A stretch of 64,000 nt of DNA, from NCBI RefSeq assembly GCF_050916235.1, contig NZ_CP104854.1:2418001-2482000 (forward strand). The letters run 5' to 3'. Both the position numbers and the translations under genes were made by a program. Shown here piece by piece: positions 34,806 to 42,324 of this stretch. Numbering within the stretch: position 1 is the stretch's first letter; every line of letters starts with the position of its first letter. This DNA comes from Maridesulfovibrio sp050916235. Its GTDB lineage: Bacteria; Desulfobacterota; Desulfovibrionia; Desulfovibrionales; Desulfovibrionaceae. A model generated the notes under the pieces. It made no database searches and was not told the DNA's origin. It saw only the letters and a list, made by a program, of their open reading frames with translations.

Positions 34806-36044
34806 TCAGGGTGTGGAAAAACTGAAGAAAAATTTCAACATTCCGAACACAATATCATCGTTGTGGCTGTTGCAGTTTGAGTTGGTCACATAGGTGATGT
34901 CGGGAACAATGGAGAAGTTGTCAGCCAGCTTGATCTGGTAGTAGGTTTCGTAATGGAATTCCATATCCTTGTTGGCTGTGTGGCGGTTGCCCTGCACCCC
35001 GCCTGCGGCAACGCCCCAGACATCCTCGTCACGTTCAGGGATGGGGCCCTGCCAGTGCGTTCCTGCCGACCATGTCCATGTAATGTCGTTGACCGCTCCG
35101 TTGCCTCTTCCAAGACGGGCGAATACACCGAAGTCGTCGGTGATGTCCTGATCCATGTTGAAGCCGATTCCCCAGTTCTCAGAACCGTCTGTACTGTCCA
35201 GTCTGGGCTGTTCGTAGGTGTTGGTCCAGAAGAAGAAACGGTAGTTGCCCTGCAGGTCTCCAAATCTTGGGGCATAGGTGATCTGTCCGCCGATCAGCGG
35301 GTCGTCTGTCATGTCCTCAAAGGCTTCCTTCTGCTGCTCCCGGTCCAGTGCGCTTCGCCGTGATGACTGTGAGAAAAACGTGATGTGAAGCGGATTCAAG
35401 GGCTGCAGGCCGACAGCTATAATTGGCAGGGACTCGTCAATGGAGTCAAAAATGGGTTCGTTGTTGAATATGGTGTTGATGAACTGAATCCGTCCGTTAC
35501 CGGAAAAGCGGTTTTCATCGATGAACGATTCGGGGTCGGTCCAGCCCACTGTTATGTATGCCTGCTTGTTGCCAAAATGCTGAGTGTACAGGACATCGGA
35601 AACGGAAATCTGGCCTCCTGCCATGGTGCGCGATGCCTGGGAGTTGAGCGGAGAGGCGACCAGCCCCCTGCTGGAGGGGTTGCTACCCGTATCCGAGTAA
35701 CCGCCCTGCATCTGGAAGAAGAAGACCCCGTTTTCGGTCGGCTGCCAGTTGAGCCTCATGCGGGCCTTGACTGCTCCCTGATTCAGGCCTTCCTTGCTTT
35801 CGCCGTCGATTCTTGTGTTTGAGTATCCGTCCCAGTAGGCCAGCACATCTCCATCCACGGTCAACGGTCCGGTGGCGTTCTGAAGCTTATGCCATTCTTC
35901 GCTGATGGTCTGGAGCAGCACGGATTTTGTCTCTCTGCTTTCTCCATGCAGTCCGAGATGGGTGCGCAGGGAATCGGAACAGAGAGCCGGGGAGACAGTG
36001 ATGAAGCAAAGGAGAATTGAAAGCAGGGCGGCTGTTATTTTCAT
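34806..36044 (-). CDS. Outer-membrane porin, OprB-like carbohydrate porin
   Basis: The 412-residue precursor has a signal peptide (about 1-22, ending SPALC-S). Alternating beta-strand sequence with aromatic girdles follows, for example MRLNWQPTENGVFFFQMQGGY, YRFFFWTNTYEQ, NWGIGFNMDQDI and VFARLGRGNG. The layout and the WSAGTHWQGPIP / FHYETYYQIKLADNFSIVPDITYV segments are characteristic of the carbohydrate-selective porin (OprB) family. The C-terminus ends FFFSFSTP rather than a single aromatic residue. The cognate solute is not deducible. The upstream gene (pncC-like) ends 7 bases before its start. Confidence 0.78.
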   Translation of the reverse strand: MKITAALLSILLCFITVSPALCSDSLRTHLGLHGESRETKSVLLQTISEEWHKLQNATGPLTVDGDVLAYWDGYSNTRIDGESKEGLNQGAVKARMRLNWQPTENGVFFFQMQGGYSDTGSNPSSRGLVASPLNSQASRTMAGGQISVSDVLYTQHFGNKQAYITVGWTDPESFIDENRFSGNGRIQFINTIFNNEPIFDSIDESLPIIAVGLQPLNPLHITFFSQSSRRSALDREQQKEAFEDMTDDPLIGGQITYAPRFGDLQGNYRFFFWTNTYEQPRLDSTDGSENWGIGFNMDQDITDDFGVFARLGRGNGAVNDITWTWSAGTHWQGPIPERDEDVWGVAAGGVQGNRHTANKDMEFHYETYYQIKLADNFSIVPDITYVTNSNCNSHNDDIVFGMLKFFFSFSTP

Positions 36045-36051
36045 GTGTTGT

Positions 36052-36558
36052 TCAGGCTTGTTTCAGATAATTAAGAAGGTGTTCAAGTGCCTTTTCCAGG
36101 CTCTGCTGCTTTACTTCCATGCGGTTGCCGGAGAAGAGAAAGCATTCAGCATGGGTTTTGCCGTGGACATGCCAGCCCATCCAGACCGTGCCTACCGGTT
36201 TGTCCGGTGTGCCGCCGGTCGGCCCGGCGATGCCCGAAAGGGAGACTCCTGCGTCGGTGCCGAGGGTTCGGCACACGCCTTCGGCCATGGCACGCACAGT
36301 GGCTTCGCTCACCGCCCCGTGTTCCATGATGGCCTCTTCGGGCACATGGAGCAGGGACATTTTAATTTCATTGGAATAAGCCACCACCGCCCCGGAAAAC
36401 CAGGCTGAGCTGCCTGAAAAATCGGTCAGGGTTGCGGCGACGAGTCCCCCGGTGCACGATTCCGCAGTGCCCAGGGTCCAGCCTTTTTTCACCAGTATTT
36501 CGCCAATGGCGGGAACAATGCTGTCGATCATGCGGCACTTTATACTGATTTGAGACAT
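36052..36558 (-). CDS. pncC: CinA C-terminal domain protein / NMN amidohydrolase
   Basis: Family members deamidate nicotinamide mononucleotide to nicotinic acid mononucleotide in pyridine-nucleotide recycling. The single CinA-C domain is complete: TAESCTGGLVAATLTD, GSSAWFSGAVVAYSNEIK, HGAVSEATVRAMAEG and SLSGIAGPTGGTPDKPVGTVWMG. The start is uncertain: ATG 36558 (168 residues), ATG 36531 (159, closest to family length) and a GTG at 36579 are all in frame, and none has a good Shine-Dalgarno. It heads the pncC-porin-thpR-GT4 group. Confidence 0.88.
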   Translation of the reverse strand: MSQISIKCRMIDSIVPAIGEILVKKGWTLGTAESCTGGLVAATLTDFSGSSAWFSGAVVAYSNEIKMSLLHVPEEAIMEHGAVSEATVRAMAEGVCRTLGTDAGVSLSGIAGPTGGTPDKPVGTVWMGWHVHGKTHAECFLFSGNRMEVKQQSLEKALEHLLNYLKQA

Positions 36559-36691
36559 ATTTGAAGAGGACAGAAACACATATTAAGGTTGCCGGGCTGT
36601 TTATGGTGCTATACACCGTTGGCAGCAGGTGTTTTAGGGGGTAGTATCTCTACTGTTCTGTTTCCGGTTAATTTTATTTTCATGGAGTGAC

Positions 36692-37099
36692 ATGAATATA
36701 GGCTCTGCAGCAGAGTATGTCTGGAAAAGACATCAATCCCATTGGAACTGGATTGCCATGCTCGGTTCCCTGGCGGTCTTTCTTATGGCTCTCTGGTTTC
36801 ATTCCGTGGTGCTTTTTTTTGTCTTTCTTGCCGGAGTTGTCTGCTCCCTGTGTGAACTTCCCGAACCGGTCCCCCCTTTCAGGCGCATTGACAGGCTGCT
36901 TGACCTTGAACGCAGGTGGCTTGCCGCTCCATGGGGATGGAAGAAGGGGCTGCAGGCTTTCGGCCTGTTTTTCGGGGCTGTCTACGTCTGCGTGTCCTGC
37001 TGGATCTCCAGCATTATGGCACTGCTTTTATTTGTGGGGATTTGTGTTAATATCGGCTGCGTTTACGGCAATAAGGCCATGGGGATTGATGATTTGTGA
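36692..37099 (+). CDS. Small integral membrane protein of unknown function
   Basis: I do not recognise a family. The 135 residues contain two hydrophobic hairpins: helices at about 19-35 and 38-53, a hydrophilic loop with two basic/acidic blocks (FRRIDRLLDLERRWLAAPWGW, about 63-83), and helices at about 88-104 and 107-124. GGAG lies 6 bases before the ATG. It is monocistronic, upstream of serS but separated by a 111-base leader. Confidence 0.7.
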   Translation: MNIGSAAEYVWKRHQSHWNWIAMLGSLAVFLMALWFHSVVLFFVFLAGVVCSLCELPEPVPPFRRIDRLLDLERRWLAAPWGWKKGLQAFGLFFGAVYVCVSCWISSIMALLLFVGICVNIGCVYGNKAMGIDDL

Positions 37100-37131
37100 C
37101 TTTCCTGATTACATTAGTTGCAAAAAGACCC

Positions 37132-37184
37132 TTTAAAAACCGCACGACATTGGGTACTAGCTAACCAGCGGCCCAAGGTGAGCC
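37132..37184 (+). repeat. Conserved 50-nt element, copy 1 (serS leader)
   Basis: A motif AAAACCGCACG, 12 variable bases, then GCTAACCAGCG and AAGGTGAG is shared with 42214-42267 at identical spacing. It is followed by a T-run at 37185-37189 and then the serS ribosome site. Function unknown; a leader RNA or terminator-associated element is possible. Confidence 0.5.
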
Positions 37185-37210
37185 TTTTTATATGAGATGA
37201 GGAGAATGAA

Positions 37211-38485
37211 ATGCTTGATTTGAAATTTGTGCAGAACAATCTGGATGTTGTTCGGGAAAGCCTTGAAAAGAGAGGCTCCAAGCTTGATGTTAATGAATTT
37301 AAAGTCCTTGATGATCGCCGCAGGGCACTGCTGCAGGAAGTTGAGACCCTCAAGGCCGAGCGCAACGCAACCTCCGGTGACATCGCCAAGATCAAAAGGG
37401 AAGGCGGAGATGCGTCCGAAATAATCGCCCGTATGGGTGAGGTCGCCGGACGGATCAAGACTCTTGACGAAGACCTTAAGGATATTGAAGCTGCGGAGCG
37501 TGAATGGCTGGTTTCAGTTCCCAACATGCCGGATGAATCCGTTCCTTACGGCAGGACCGAAGATGACAACCCGGTTATCAGGGTCTGGGGCGAAAAGCCT
37601 GAATTTGATTTTGAACCCCGTGAGCACTGGGACCTTGCTGTAGAGCTCGGTGGCGTTGATTTTGAACGCGCTGCTAAACTGACCGGTTCCCGCTTTGCCG
37701 TGCTCAGGAAATGGGGCGCAAGGCTGGAAAGGGCCCTGACGGCCTTCATGGTTGATATCCAGACCGGAGAGCACGGGTATACCGAAGTGATACCCCCTTA
37801 CATAGTCAACAGCGACTCCCTTTTCGGCACCGGCCAGTTGCCCAAGTTCGCCGAGGACCTCTTCAAGCTGGAGAACTGGGATTACTACATGATCCCCACC
37901 GCAGAAGTGCCTTTGACCAACCTGCACCGCGATGAAGTGCTCGACGAAGATGAACTTTCCATGGCCTACTGTGCTCCCACACCTTGTTTTCGTTCTGAGG
38001 CCGGATCTTACGGCAAGGACACCAAGGGGCTGATCCGTCAGCACCAGTTCCACAAGGTGGAAATGGTCCGTTTTGCCCATCCCGACAAATCCTTTGAAGA
38101 TCTCGAAGCCATGACCGGCCATGCTGAAGAGATTCTCAGACGTCTCAACCTGCACTACCGGGTTATCACCCTGTGTACCGGTGACATGGGCTTCGGTTCC
38201 GTTAAAACCTACGACATCGAAGTATGGCTGCCCGGACAGGACAAGTTCCGCGAGATTTCCTCCTGCTCCAACTGCGGGGATTTCCAGGCCCGCCGCGCCA
38301 ACATCAAGTTCAAGCCCAAAGACGGCAAGAAGGCTCAGTACGTGCATACCCTTAACGGTTCCGGACTGGCTGTGGGACGTACTTTTGTTGCTGTTGTGGA
38401 AAACTACCAGCAGAAAGACGGTTCCATTGTGGTTCCTGAAGCTCTCCGCCCGTATATGGGTGGAATGGAAGTCATTACTGCCTAG
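37211..38485 (+). CDS. serS: Seryl-tRNA synthetase
   Basis: Charges tRNA-Ser (and the selenocysteine tRNA) with serine. The 424-residue protein has the N-terminal coiled-coil arm (about 25-105) that grips the long variable arm of tRNA-Ser, then the class II catalytic core. Motif 2 is PCFRSEAGSYGKDTKGLIRQ with the FHKVEMV strand, and motif 3 is NGSGLAVGRTFVAVVENYQ. The ATG has GAGGAG upstream. It is monocistronic, with a conserved element in its leader and a terminator behind. Serylation is the first step in selenocysteine synthesis, relevant to the candidate selenoprotein at 59314. Confidence 0.97.
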   Translation: MLDLKFVQNNLDVVRESLEKRGSKLDVNEFKVLDDRRRALLQEVETLKAERNATSGDIAKIKREGGDASEIIARMGEVAGRIKTLDEDLKDIEAAEREWLVSVPNMPDESVPYGRTEDDNPVIRVWGEKPEFDFEPREHWDLAVELGGVDFERAAKLTGSRFAVLRKWGARLERALTAFMVDIQTGEHGYTEVIPPYIVNSDSLFGTGQLPKFAEDLFKLENWDYYMIPTAEVPLTNLHRDEVLDEDELSMAYCAPTPCFRSEAGSYGKDTKGLIRQHQFHKVEMVRFAHPDKSFEDLEAMTGHAEEILRRLNLHYRVITLCTGDMGFGSVKTYDIEVWLPGQDKFREISSCSNCGDFQARRANIKFKPKDGKKAQYVHTLNGSGLAVGRTFVAVVENYQQKDGSIVVPEALRPYMGGMEVITA

Positions 38486-38520
38486 CAGTTTTTTGCAACC
38501 ATCCACTGCTCAAAATGCGC

Positions 38521-38555
38521 AAGGGTCGGCCAATGTATTGGCTGACCCTTTTTTC
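38521..38555 (+). terminator. Terminator of serS
   Basis: A 13-bp stem (38521-38533 with 38538-38550, one G-T pair) with a TGTA loop is followed by a T-run. Confidence 0.88.
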
Positions 38556-38590
38556 ATGGCTCTGTCACCTGATTGTGTTGAAATTTATTA

Positions 38591-38650
38591 GATGCCTTCG
38601 GGGGCTTACACTCTTTGAAAAGGGTTTAATAATCCCAAACTTCGTAGGGG
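38591..38650 (+). repeat. Dispersed 3'-end repeat, copy C
   Basis: The sequence GCCTTCGGGGGCTT, then CTCTTTGAAAAGGGTTTAA, then AATCCCAAACTT closely matches copy D at 46254-46339. It lies between the convergent ends of serS and the sigma54 activator gene. Confidence 0.6.
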
Positions 38651-38670
38651 GGTCTTTGCAGCTGAACCCT

Positions 38671-40119
38671 TTACAGATCCAGCCCTTCCTTCTTGTAGTC
38701 GTTGAGCTTGTTGCGCAGGGTGCGCACGGATATTCCCAGCAGTTCAGCCGCCTTGGTGCGGTTTCCCTGTGTCTGGTCGAGGCTTTTGATGATGAGCTGT
38801 TTTTCCATTTCGGAAATGGGCATGATCTCGAATGACGCGGCAACTCCGGCTTCGGCTGCGCTAGGGCCGGAACCGTCAGGGGAGGGCTCGGATTCCGGGG
38901 CTGTGTAGCTTTCTTCCGGCATCCAGGCATCGGGGTCGCTCAGGAAGTGCCGCGATTCAATGGGGCCGCCGCCGGCAAGCAGGACCGCTCTTTCCATCAG
39001 GTTCTGAAGTTCGCGGACGTTGCCCGGCCAGTCGTAATTCAGCAGCCAGTTGACGGCTTCTTCCGAGAACTCCAAAGGCGGCAGGCCGTACTCCGTGCAG
39101 TTCTTGTTCACGAAAAATTTGGCGAGCAGCAGAACATCGTTGCCGCGCTGGGCCAGTGCCGGAAGCTTGAGGGGGATGACATTCAGGCGATAGAAAAGGT
39201 CCTGCCTGAATTTACCTTCCTTTACGGTTTCCTCGATTGCCCGGTTGGTGGTGGCCAGCACTCGCACATCCACTTTTACGGTTTCAACTCCGCCCACACG
39301 GTCTATTTCGCCTTCCTGCAGCACACGGAGCAACTTGGCCTGAAGGCCGAGGTCCATTTCGGTGATCTCGTCAAGCAGGATGGTTCCACCTGAGGCAAGT
39401 TCGAATTTACCAAGTTTGCGGCTGATTGCCCCGGTGAAGGCTCCTTTTTCGTGACCGAAAAGTTCCGATTCAAGCAGGTGTTCCGGCAGTGCTGCACAGT
39501 TGATGGCTACAAAGGGTTTGTCATGGCGGTCGGAATGGTGGTGCAGGAAACGGGCGAACATTTCCTTACCGGTACCGGATTCTCCGGATATGAGAACAGT
39601 GGCCTTGGATTTTGCGACCTGTTTGGCAAGACCAAGAACCCTCATCATGGCCGGATGCTGGCCTATGACCTGATATTTACCCTGTGTACCCAATCCTGCT
39701 GGTGTCGCGGCGCTTTTTGGCGCTTCCGGACCTGACAGGTCCGCTTCGCTGGGCATGGTGGGGAGCTGCTCGTCCGGCAGCATCAGCTTGATTTTATCCC
39801 AGGTGAGAGGCTCAAGCCAGTAATCCCTTGCTCCGAGCTCCATGAATCTGCGGGCTTCGTCGGCCGATCCGCTGCGGGAGAAGACTACGACCGGCGGGAA
39901 ATTTTCAATATTGACAGCCTCTGCAAGAAGGGCCTGAGCAGAGTACCCCTGCATTACCGGTCTGGTAAAAATAAGGCAGGGTTTGGATTTTTTGATGAAA
40001 TTGATGGCCCCGGCAAGGTTGTCGGCAAGACCCGCTTGATACCCCGCTTCTTTAAGCGGGGAAAAGACGGTCGTGACGGACTGGGGCTCGGCTATAAATA
40101 GTAATGTACTGTCAGGCAT
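38671..40119 (-). CDS. Sigma54-dependent activator (NtrC-type) with non-phosphorylatable receiver
   Basis: The 482-residue protein has an N-terminal receiver-like domain (1-120), an AAA+ sigma54-activation domain (about 148-385) and a Fis-type helix-turn-helix (about 440-478, NRTKAAELLGISVRTLRNK). Walker A is GESGTGKE (179-186); the sigma54-contacting loop GAFTGA is at 226-231. In the receiver, the acceptor Asp position is Arg (R53, LIFTRPVMQG) and the N-terminal acidic pair is absent (FIAEPQS keeps only one Glu). Control must therefore be by something other than standard phosphorylation. It is transcribed away from the amino-acid ABC operon; its targets are unknown. Confidence 0.9.
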   Translation of the reverse strand: MPDSTLLFIAEPQSVTTVFSPLKEAGYQAGLADNLAGAINFIKKSKPCLIFTRPVMQGYSAQALLAEAVNIENFPPVVVFSRSGSADEARRFMELGARDYWLEPLTWDKIKLMLPDEQLPTMPSEADLSGPEAPKSAATPAGLGTQGKYQVIGQHPAMMRVLGLAKQVAKSKATVLISGESGTGKEMFARFLHHHSDRHDKPFVAINCAALPEHLLESELFGHEKGAFTGAISRKLGKFELASGGTILLDEITEMDLGLQAKLLRVLQEGEIDRVGGVETVKVDVRVLATTNRAIEETVKEGKFRQDLFYRLNVIPLKLPALAQRGNDVLLLAKFFVNKNCTEYGLPPLEFSEEAVNWLLNYDWPGNVRELQNLMERAVLLAGGGPIESRHFLSDPDAWMPEESYTAPESEPSPDGSGPSAAEAGVAASFEIMPISEMEKQLIIKSLDQTQGNRTKAAELLGISVRTLRNKLNDYKKEGLDL

Positions 40120-40581
40120 GGGTTTTCATATCTCTAAGTGGGAACCTTTTCAACTCCATATATATAATATGGAGATAAATTTCAGCAGTTGTGCTTATGA
40201 TCATGAAGAAAATCCTGCGCGGCGGCGCCGGTTCATGGTGCCGGAGAGCGGATAAAGGGCTTGTATACATGCATGTTCTGCTCCTTCCTCTTGAGGATCT
40301 ACTTTCCTTCATATTGATTAATAAGGAAAAAATATCATGAAAGCGCAAAGAAATTAAAAAAAATTTCGTGATACGCAAAAAACAAAATTGTGTGGATTTG
40401 CTCTTTGCTGGAAATGATCGGGTCGTTTTTAACAATAATGGTCTTTGTGGAGATATATAATTCGCGAATCGCTAAAAATGGGAGCGTTAATCCAAAATGA
40501 GCGAGGACTTGCCGAATTTTGTTCCATTTGGTAACCCGTTTTTTCTGTGCCAGAATAATTTTTTACGGGATTTGTACAAAA
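40120..40581. other. Divergent intergenic region between the sigma54 activator gene and the ABC operon
   Basis: The 462 bases are AT-rich and have no supported gene. Two palindromes are visible: CTCCATAT/ATATGGAG (40154-40161 with 40167-40174) just upstream of the activator gene, and ATTCGCGAAT (near 40460). I searched by eye for a sigma54 promoter (GG-N10-GC) and found none I trust. Confidence 0.45.
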
Positions 40582-41310
40582 GTGATAAAATTTAACAATG
40601 TCAATAAATTCTACGGTGACTACCACGCCCTGCGGAATATCAACCTGCAAATTAAAAAGGGTGAGGTGGTTGTTGTCTGCGGTCCGTCCGGATCGGGTAA
40701 AAGTACCATGATCCGCTGCATCAATCGTCTCGAACCCATTCAGGAAGGTGAGATTCTTGTTGAAGGTATGGACGTTAACGGTCCGAGAGTAAACCTGCCT
40801 CTGCTGCGGGCGGAGATCGGATTCGTTTTCCAGTCCTTCAACCTGTATCCGCATATGACGGTTTTGGAAAACATCATACTTGCGCCGACCATGGTGCGAA
40901 ATATGAAGCGCCGGGATGCTGAGGAACTGGCCATGGAACTTCTTTCCAAGGTCAACATCCCGGACAAGGCCGGAGATTATCCTTCGCAGCTTTCAGGCGG
41001 GCAGCAGCAGCGTGTGGCGATTGCCCGCGGCCTGGCCATGCGCCCCAATATCATGCTTTTTGACGAACCCACTTCAGCCCTGGACCCGGAGATGATCAAC
41101 GAGGTTCTGGACGTTATGAAGGCTCTGGCCCGCGAGGGCATGACCATGGTCTGCGTCACCCACGAAATGGGTTTTGCTCGCGAAGTTGCGGACCGGGTCA
41201 TCTTCATGGATGAGGGAACTATGATTGAAGAGAACACTCCGGAGGAGTTTTTCAACAATCCGCAGCACGAGCGTTCCAAACTCTTCCTGAGCAAGATCCT
41301 TACCCATTAG
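40582..41310 (+). CDS. glnQ: Polar amino-acid ABC transporter ATP-binding protein
   Basis: This is the ATPase of a glutamine/general polar amino-acid importer. I start at the GTG at 40582 (giving MIKFNNVNKFYGDYHAL, the family N-terminus, 242 residues); the frame is open to 40519 without support. Walker A is GPSGSGKST (34-42), signature LSGGQQQ (137-143), Walker B IMLFDEP (157-163) and the switch His in CVTHEMGFA. It is first in the operon: ATPase, binding protein (75 bases later), double permease. Substrate specificity within the family cannot be read from this subunit. Confidence 0.94.
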   Translation: MIKFNNVNKFYGDYHALRNINLQIKKGEVVVVCGPSGSGKSTMIRCINRLEPIQEGEILVEGMDVNGPRVNLPLLRAEIGFVFQSFNLYPHMTVLENIILAPTMVRNMKRRDAEELAMELLSKVNIPDKAGDYPSQLSGGQQQRVAIARGLAMRPNIMLFDEPTSALDPEMINEVLDVMKALAREGMTMVCVTHEMGFAREVADRVIFMDEGTMIEENTPEEFFNNPQHERSKLFLSKILTH

Positions 41311-41385
41311 GAAGCAGGCGGCGTTCCGGTGTCGGGGGCCGCTCTTTTTGTATACTCTTTGTCTATTTCCACGCAGGAGGAAAGA

Positions 41386-42207
41386 ATGAAAAGGTTTATG
41401 ACTCTGGCTGTCGCAGCCGCTCTGGTTATGGCTTTTGCTGCAACTGCATTCGCAGGCGCCACCTATGACAAGATCATGAATGACAAGGTTGTCCGTATCG
41501 GCATCATGACCGACTCCATCCCCGGTGCGTTCTACAACGCCAAGAAGGAATGGGTCGGCTTCGACGTTGACATTGCAAACGAAATTGCAAAACGCATGGG
41601 CGTGAAAATCGACCAGGTTCCCGTTAACAACAAAACCCGTATCGGTTTCCTCCAGCAGGGCCGTATCGACATGTCTGTTTCCAACATGACTCACAAGCGT
41701 TCCCGCGATAACTCCATCGACTTCTCCATCACCTACTTTTTCGATGGACAGAAGATGCTCGCTCCCAAAGGCAAGTTCTCTTCCCTTAAAGATTTCGTAG
41801 GCAAGAAAGTAGCCGTTATGCAGGGCACCACTTCCGAGCTCAACGTTAAGAACCTGCTCAAGAAAATGGGCGATGAAAATCCCCAGGTTATCTCTTACCA
41901 GAAAGAATCCGAGTGCTTCCAGGCTCTGCAGATGGGTCGCGTAGACGCATGGTCCACCGACTCCACCATCCTGCTTGGCTACGCTGCACAGGTTCCCGGC
42001 AAGTATGAACTGGTTGGTGACTTTTTCTCCAACGAGCCTTACGGCATCGGTCTGCCCGAAAACGATTCCAAGCTCCGTGACACCGTTAACTTCGCTCTTC
42101 AGGACATGTGGAACGACGGTACCTACGAAGCAATCTACAACAAGTGGTACGGTCCCGACACCAAGTACTACTTCCCCCTCACCGAAAAGATTGAACAGTG
42201 GCCCTAG
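41386..42207 (+). CDS. Periplasmic polar amino-acid-binding protein
   Basis: The start is ATG 41386 with AGGAGG 6 bases upstream; the product is 273 residues. The signal peptide (about 1-22) ends AAT-AFA before GATYDK. The mature protein has the family-3 solute-binding fold: VGFDVDIANEIAKRMGVKIDQV, the ligand-site Arg region VSNMTHKRSRDNSIDFSITYF, LKDFVGKKVAVMQGTTSE and AWSTDSTILLGYA. It captures a polar amino acid for the GlnQ-type importer. A strong hairpin after this gene should lower permease expression relative to the binding protein, a common stoichiometry device. Confidence 0.94.
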   Translation: MKRFMTLAVAAALVMAFAATAFAGATYDKIMNDKVVRIGIMTDSIPGAFYNAKKEWVGFDVDIANEIAKRMGVKIDQVPVNNKTRIGFLQQGRIDMSVSNMTHKRSRDNSIDFSITYFFDGQKMLAPKGKFSSLKDFVGKKVAVMQGTTSELNVKNLLKKMGDENPQVISYQKESECFQALQMGRVDAWSTDSTILLGYAAQVPGKYELVGDFFSNEPYGIGLPENDSKLRDTVNFALQDMWNDGTYEAIYNKWYGPDTKYYFPLTEKIEQWP

Positions 42208-42213
42208 GGCTCA

Positions 42214-42267
42214 CTTGAAAACCGCACGGTTTTCCTGAATCGCTAATCAGCGTGATAAGGCGGGGCC
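42214..42267 (+). repeat. Conserved 50-nt element, copy 2 (in the ABC operon)
   Basis: It has AAAACCGCACG, 12 bases, GCTAATCAGCG and AAGGCGGG, the same spacing as the copy at 37132. Here the first part can fold (GAAAACC/GGTTTTC), CGCT/AGCG can form a second small hairpin, and the end merges into the terminator-like stem at 42260. Confidence 0.5.
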
Positions 42268-42295
42268 GATGTAAAGTCGGCCCCGCTGTTTCTTA
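42260..42295 (+). terminator. Attenuating hairpin between binding protein and permease genes
   Basis: GCGGGGCCGA (42260-42269) pairs with TCGGCCCCGC (42277-42286) and is followed by TGTTTCTT. It lies inside the operon, so it probably allows partial read-through. Confidence 0.78.
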
Positions 42296-42324
42296 AAACT
42301 GAAGATAAAGAGAAAGTTTTTACA

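Noticed and set aside
40120..40581. Sigma54 promoter between the activator gene and the ABC operon
   Set aside because: I found no GG-N10-GC pair with proper flanks on either strand, so autoregulation or direct control is not supported by sequence.
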